From: Hydractinia symbiolongicarpus
Lineage: Eukaryota; Cnidaria; Hydrozoa; Anthoathecata; Hydractiniidae
Assembly (NCBI RefSeq): GCF_029227915.1
Contig: NC_079880.1
Span: 13,286,001-13,350,000 of the forward strand
Direction of reading: 5' to 3'
DNA length: 64,000 nucleotides
Shown here: in pieces, positions 58,352 through 64,000 of the stretch
How the letters are laid out: each line of letters starts with the position of its first letter
Position numbering within the stretch: position 1 is the stretch's first letter
The notes under the pieces: generated by a model
The model's database searches: none
Seen by the model: the letters and a program-made list of their open reading frames with translations, nothing else
Told to the model about the DNA's origin: nothing
Program-made: the position numbers and the translations under genes

Positions 58352-61048
58352 ATCGTATTGCATTTCAATTCTACTAGCATTCAATTGCTTGTCGGCGAGT
58401 GGAAAAATCTTGCGACTTCCCTGTTCATTCTATTCCGATCTTTCTTTGGTGTATAAAAATTCCCGACTATTGGTTGGAAAACTAGATACTTCAAATGTAA
58501 AAGATGACCTTGAATGTGTGGAGAAATGTATTCTGCATGATTCATGTCAATCCATAAATTACAACGACGTAACAAAAGATTGCGACTTTTTGGAAAGTAC
58601 AATTGTTGATGGTGGCAACAATGCAACTAACGAAGTTGATTGGACACACTATGAAACTGATCCTGGTAATAAAGAGGTAAACAACGACTGTACCATGCAC
58701 AATTCAATGTCTAGTCTAGTGCTAGCATTGTATTAAGTCATATTGTCGCTTCTTTAGGTTGGTAATGTTTGTTCCAGCTTATCACCTTGTAAAGGTCATT
58801 ATTGCGAGGATATTTGTGAATCTCCAGGATTCAACTGCACATGTCTTGATGGATACTACGGAGAGAAATGTGAAAGAGGTGACATATACACTTGTCCAAC
58901 TACGCTTGTCAGTATATTAATAACTAGTCTACTAATAAGGGCCCGTTGAAAAATTCACCTAGGCAGAAAAACATTGGAAAATACATCTTTATGTTTTAGT
59001 TGTTTTGCTGACGACAGCAGTGCGTATAAAAATATATATTTTGAATAAATTTTTCAATCTGTTTCCTGTGATGTGTACGGCTTAAAACACTGATGAAAAA
59101 TATGTATATATAAGATCATGTACTTTTGATCAACAAAACTGACAACACCTACAGTAAGTTCTCCCCAACAAAAGTTTATAACACAAAATATGAAAGGACA
59201 TCAGCTAACACAACAGCCTACAGTAAAGTCTATTATAATTTGTTCTTTCGGTATATTGCATGTGGTCTATATTACCAAAAAAATTCAAAAAACAGCACAA
59301 TATAAATGGACAAACATACCATCCTCTCCTGGAATCCTGGAAATTTTTAACCAAAACTGTCATAAACCCACATAATTTTTCCTCCAAAATGTCAACAGTC
59401 GTTTTAAAAAGATAACCTTTGTAAATATATAAAAAAATTTAAAAAGCATGAACAAGATGAAAACGGCAGGTTTTAGGCTAATGCTACCATGCAAGCGTTT
59501 ATATTTATGATTTATATTTATGATTTAAGGAAACGGTAACGTGTGATTTCAGGTTAATAAGGGTTGGAACACCTATCAAACCGTTTCCAGTAAATTCTTT
59601 AATGGATATATTTATGATTTAAGGAAACGATGACGTGTGATTTTAAGTTTAAGTGTGAGTTTAAGTTTATAACACCTATCAGACATGCGACACTATCTTT
59701 ATTTGAAATTGAAACCTCCCCTTCAAAAACATTTTTCGAAGCTAAGTGTATGTCTTTGTGATTTAAAGCACAATAATTTAACATTTAAACAGCTTCTAAA
59801 ATTTGTTACGTCCACGGTTTATTTGGGTGATTATGAGTTGTGAATTTTCTCATGAGGAGAGACATTTGCTAACTTAACAATTATCCGAATACAGTAATTT
59901 TTGATACGTTTAATAACCATCTGCTTTGAAATGTCTTTTAAGGTCAATCTGATCCTGTGGAATCGTGTAAATGGCTGAAGGAAAAATTTCCAAATGCAAA
60001 GAGTGGATTTTACCCCTTACAATACGACTATGGAAATATTTCTGTATACTGTGATATGGAAACTTACGGAGGTAAATAAGCTGTGTAATCTCATATAACT
60101 TTTGCTTGCGTTAAATTTTATGGACCTTCTTAACTTTTATTGAAGCTTATGATATCTTCTTTTTCAAATATCGAAGTTCGAAAACGTCTAAAATGTTGTT
60201 GGATGGCTTTGTATTAATTATTTTCTTGTGCATTGTTATATTTATTTGTTATTAAGTGCTGCTAAGAGAAATCATGGATAATAGGAACATAAAAATGTAG
60301 TAGCTTTTTTAAGGAAACCGATTAACAGAAATGATGTCATTTATGATTCCAATGATGTATTTCCTAAATATTTCGGGAGAAACATTATAATGCGATTTTA
60401 TTTTAAAGATAAGGATCTGACTTTCCCCTATCGCAATATTTTATTAAAATTACATTTCTCTCGCTTGTATTATAAAAACACCTTACGAAGGTTTTCACGT
60501 ATTGTTTATTAGGAGGTTGGACAAGAATTGGTAAAGCAGTACAAGACGGTTCATTACCTGACAAGTCTTTCATCGGAAGTGAAATATCTGGCGGTATCGC
60601 ATCTCTTAGAAAAACAAATCAGTTTCTCTTAACTCCTTCTGGTTTTAAAGAACTCAGAGACATCATTAGTTTCACCCAACTCCGCGTGTATTGTCACAAA
60701 CCTAGTCACGGCAGAACCATCCACATTGTAACAGTAAACAATTACAGGGGATACGACGTGCTGGATTACTTAAGTGGATTAACCGATACTCAACCGGCTT
60801 CATGTGGCTCTTACATCCGTGTTAATAACGACAACTCTATTCTTGCATCTACGTGTGGAAAGTGGGGAGAAACAGGTCTCTGGGGGAGTTTGGATTCAGA
60901 TCAACTTATTCGATTGTATGATCATTTTTTCTATATTTCATATAGTGCTCACATAAATTTAAAAGGTGGTGGACGCCTTGAATGTGACGATTTTTATGGT
61001 TATCCAGGATTTTCCACAACTGGGGTGTGGCAGTTTTTTGTAAGATGA
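58352..61048 (+). CDS. Secreted PAN/Apple-EGF-fibrinogen-like domain protein, four exons found
   Basis: Exons 58352 (or 58378)-58676, 58758-58878, 59943-60071 and 60513-61048 join in consistent phases (0, 1, 1) with GT-AG ends. Exon 1 opens with a hydrophobic run (ISILLAFNCLSASG, likely part of a signal peptide). It then has a PAN/Apple-like domain with cysteines in CVEKCILHDSCQSINYN and DCDFL. Exon 2 is one EGF repeat (CSSLSPCKGHYCEDIC, then CTCLDGYYGEKC). Exons 3-4 form a fibrinogen-like domain: SCKWLKEKFPNAKSGFYPL, VYCDMETYGGGWTRIG, then CHKPSHGRTIHIVT, TQPASCGSYI, CGKWG and the end GVWQFFVR. The C-terminal half follows the cnidarian variant rather than vertebrate fibrinogen. Such proteins act in adhesion or pattern recognition outside the cell. 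The start codon exon was not found; it should lie upstream. Confidence 0.82.
59510..59670. repeat. Direct repeat inside intron 2 of the fibrinogen-like gene
   Basis: TTTATGATTTAAGGAAACG followed by RTRACGTGTGATTT occurs at 59517 and 59611, 94 bp apart. Confidence 0.7.
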
Positions 61049-62504
61049 CTCGATTATGGAGTTCTCTTTACCAAACAATTATATGAAGAATTACAAATTA
61101 TTAAAGCACATATTTACGTTTAATCACCAGTTTAAATAGCTGTAATGTGCACTAAAAGAAAAACGGAACAATGTTGAATTTTCTGCTCTACAACAATAGT
61201 CGTTTTTTGTCTGTCAGTAAAAGCAGGTCGTGCTAACCGCCCACGAAATCTTAAAGCTGCGAAAGACAAATGAGAGATATTATTATCGAAATTGCTGCTT
61301 CAAGGATTTTCCACGAGTTAACAACTAGTCTTTATAATTATTGCTGTCGTTCCTCTATAACTCTAGCCGAATTTGTGCAAAGGAATGCAAGGAAAGGCGA
61401 TGGCCGAAATTTGCATCGCATGAAAATTTAATTAAGGCGAGACATTCATTTTGAATTTTAAAAAATGTCAAGTAATTTTGGCAATAATAATTTTTTTTTT
61501 CTTTTTCCTTTTTAGTTTTTCAACACTTCTTTTTCTATAAACTTCCCTTTCATGACAAAGCTAACGATTTTCTATTAAACCATGCATACTAATGTTTTAG
61601 AGTGTTGAAGCAAAATCACTCTCCAAGGCGAGTATAGTGAAAGAAGTATAGTAACGCAAAATTTTCGCTTGGTCTTTAGTAACAACTTTGTTAACATAAA
61701 GGTATTATAAAAAAAGTGGAGAAATGACAGTAGCCTTAGCGAAACTTAATATTTGCCGTTCAATAAAAATAAAACAGTAGGGTTTGCACCAACATGTTCG
61801 ACGGTAATGAAATGTAATATGAGGGATGAAAATAATCTAATGATATTGATTTAGAACTAGAATACAACGTGAAAAAGTCGTCGTGTATTCCGCGCCGTAC
61901 GGCCACGTCGACATTTCGTGTATTTTTGGCATATTTATGCGTGCCATCTACTTTGTTTTGGTGTGCGAACAGACAAATTTCGGCTATATATGCAATGATA
62001 TGTAAAGAAACATGGTTTATAAATGTTCTGTATTGTACAACTCATAAGATAAAACGCTTCTTCCACAAAGAGCTGTTGATTTCTATTTTAAGCGAGATTA
62101 CGCAAATTATATAATTATAGATGAGTTGCAAACACTTACAAAGGTCCGTATTTGCTCACATCCTGACAGGCAAAAAAGGACAACATAAGGTAGATTGGCT
62201 ATTAACCATACTTTTAAGGAATAAAATATCAAAAAAAGAAATAGATGTGCAGCATGTTTTATTTCAGCGTAAGCTGTTTTTTTTCACTTGATTATTTCGA
62301 TCATATACACCGCACCTATGTATAGTTAATTTATTAGGTTGTTATTATTTATTCAGCTGTTTTTTTGTATATACATTAAATTTTAAAATACTGCATTTAT
62401 ATATGATACTTTCAATTAGGGAGAAAAGGAATTTGTAAAAATTAAGCCCAATAAACGTTTGAAAACTTGAAAATTTGATCGTTCATTCATTCTTAAAAAA
62501 CAAA
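61049..62504. other. Downstream of the fibrinogen-like gene, no gene recognised
   Basis: The first AATAAA noticed is near 61764. The frame at 61869-62114 lacks any motif. Confidence 0.4.
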
Positions 62505-62726
62505 ATGGTGGATGACAAAAGGTCTGTAGTGCTGGTTGTGTTACCGAAGGGGCTTCTTGATTCAGATGATGAAAATCCAACACGTGGTAGAACAAAGGAG
62601 TGGATAGGGAGAAAAAGGCAAAATTGATATTATAATAAGAAATTAAGAATCGAAGACAAGCTAGGATTTAGGAAAATGTTTAGAATGAACGTAGGAGATT
62701 CATACTTAATGAGATTTTCCATTTGA
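62505..62726 (+). pseudogene. PIF/Harbinger-like transposase, N-terminal relic
   Basis: ATG 62505 begins MVDDKRSVVLVVL, followed by PTRGRTKEWIGRKRQN, an in-frame TGA (62625-62627), then YYNKKLRIEDKLGFRKMFRM and NVGDSYLMRF. The RGRTKEWIxRRxxxGYYxxL and FRxMxRM pattern is that of the start of DDE_4 transposases. It differs from the element at 41.6 kb, so it is another family. Nothing downstream continues it. Confidence 0.6.
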
Positions 62727-64000
62727 CTTCACCTGATCAAATTCATTTCACACATTCAAATGCTTACGTAACACATTTCGAACGTTCTAAGTTTGTAGAT
62801 GTTGGACATAACATACCACCAAATCAAGCCAACATGAAAGATGACGCATTTCCCTCAGAGACTTGATTTGATCCTACTGACATTGTAGGATGAAATGGTT
62901 GAAAGCAATGCAATTTTTTTCTTTTTTCTGGAAATTTTTAAAATTTTTAAAATGCGCAAACCAGATCAACACTTTATCCAACATCACAAAAAATGAAGGT
63001 TTCCTGAAATGTTCGCCTGATTTGCCTTGGCCTTACCTTGCGTGTGTTGACTTCCGCTGATTATTCATATGGGTTCAATCTCACATAACAGCAGTTCCTT
63101 ATTGAACAGAAGTTTAAAGGGTTTTTGTAGCTCAAATGGAAGCTTTTTAGCACTCTAGAACCGTCATGTTTTGACAGGGTAAATTTATTGGAATTAATGA
63201 GGCTAACCACATATAATATAGATCACTACTTTTTGTGACCAAGACAACAGAATTGAAGGCACTGTTTTCCATTTGGAAAGTACAAATTGTATTTAACAAT
63301 TTGCTCAAGGTTGCCCTCATACTTATGGCGTTTTTGGCCAGGTGACACGCATTCTAATCTACCATACTGAACACAAAAGTTACGAAAAACACATATTTGA
63401 TTAAGGTGCATAATGTGGTTTTACATTCTTAAAGGGTCATTCAAGAGTAGTTTTTACGTATCATAATTTAGCTATACCACATTATTTTAAGCTCATGAAA
63501 CACAATGCAAAAACATAGGGTCGTAAGGAAAATGACGAAGCCCTAAATTTTTTTATCTTTTTTAAATATTCTATATATTTCCAAACTTAATCTCCCAAAA
63601 ACAATAATTACATTAACGGTTGCCACCATTATCAAACAAAAGTCCAATTGGTCATTTGTGACTTCACACGTCGTACATAAGCTCACTTCTTGAAAACTTT
63701 ATTGCTGGTTCGAGTGTTGAAGAATTTAACAACATGCGAAAGTAGGTAAACAAAGTAGAATTTCCAGATATAGGCGCCATTTGATAAAATAGTTCAGATT
63801 TAGAACATATATCAGTAAAAAGACCCTAGTAGCAACAGTACAAACGAGCAAATACCTTAAAGAATAAAGAGGTATTTTCCCCTTTTAGTTTTGGATTGGT
63901 GACTTAAATTTATTTCCACGATGCAACAAAGAAAAGAAGCAACTTGTGTTTTAGGAAATATTTAAAAATTGTATAATAAAATTTAAAAAGAAAGAGTTTT
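62727..64000. other. Intergenic with transposon debris
   Basis: A minus-strand frame at 63226-63411 (CVFRNFCVQYGRLECVSPGQ) faintly resembles the zinc region of P2X7-C-terminal-like transposon proteins. AAAGGGTCATTCAAGAG at about 63432 and the following 290 bp resemble the leader at 46111-46400. No intact gene. Confidence 0.35.

Overview
The window looks like the nuclear genome of a cnidarian, most likely a medusozoan. It is AT-rich (roughly one third G+C by eye), genes are split by small GT-AG introns, transposon relics of many classes are packed between genes, and the last gene has a PAN/EGF/fibrinogen-like architecture whose C-terminal domain resembles cnidarian fibrinogen-like proteins. 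The species cannot be named from the sequence. The 5' ends of most genes and all functions are inferred from motifs alone.

Layout. 1-2113: 3' half of a LINE retrotransposon. 2.1-12 kb: small inverted-repeat elements, a family of GC-richer repeats that carries an exon-like 99-nt segment, and a second, broken LINE on the minus strand (8.3-10.4 kb). 12.4-14.4 kb: a seven-exon gene with a homeodomain-like N-terminus and a C-terminal chromodomain, carrying one in-frame stop. 14.8-16.1 kb: a decayed coiled-coil/protein-kinase gene (minus). 17.5-21.1 kb: a hAT relic, a 1.5-kb foldback element, and a pogo/Tigger transposase split by an opposite-strand HIRAN-like fragment. 23.4-24.8 kb: a two-exon gene for a secreted, very acidic protein with 22 tandem ten-residue repeats. 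26.6-27.9 kb: a Penelope-like element fragment. 28.1-28.3 kb: a broken copy of a cationic, cysteine-rich secreted peptide. 30.4-34.0 kb: a degenerate DNA transposon with a THAP/DDE transposase on one strand and a YqaJ/SWIM protein on the other. 34.9-35.9 kb: a two-exon gene for a very small secreted peptide.

39.2-40.8 kb: a tandem duplication whose right copy holds the intact cationic six-cysteine peptide gene (82 codons, signal peptide, Arg-rich spacer) and whose left copy is a pseudogene. Together with the 28-kb copy this is a small family resembling antimicrobial-peptide precursors, and I consider it the best candidate for something undescribed here. 41.6-43.2 kb: a PIF/Harbinger element with both ends and its TTA target duplication still readable. 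43.3-46.1 kb: further duplicated blocks. 52.0-52.7 kb: an intact single-exon METTL27-like methyltransferase. 58.35-61.05 kb: a four-exon PAN-EGF-fibrinogen-like secreted protein gene. The rest is mainly AT-rich intergenic DNA and old transposon debris.

The genes do not form a pathway. Host genes I trust most are the methyltransferase, the fibrinogen-like gene, the acidic repeat protein and the 40-kb cationic peptide.
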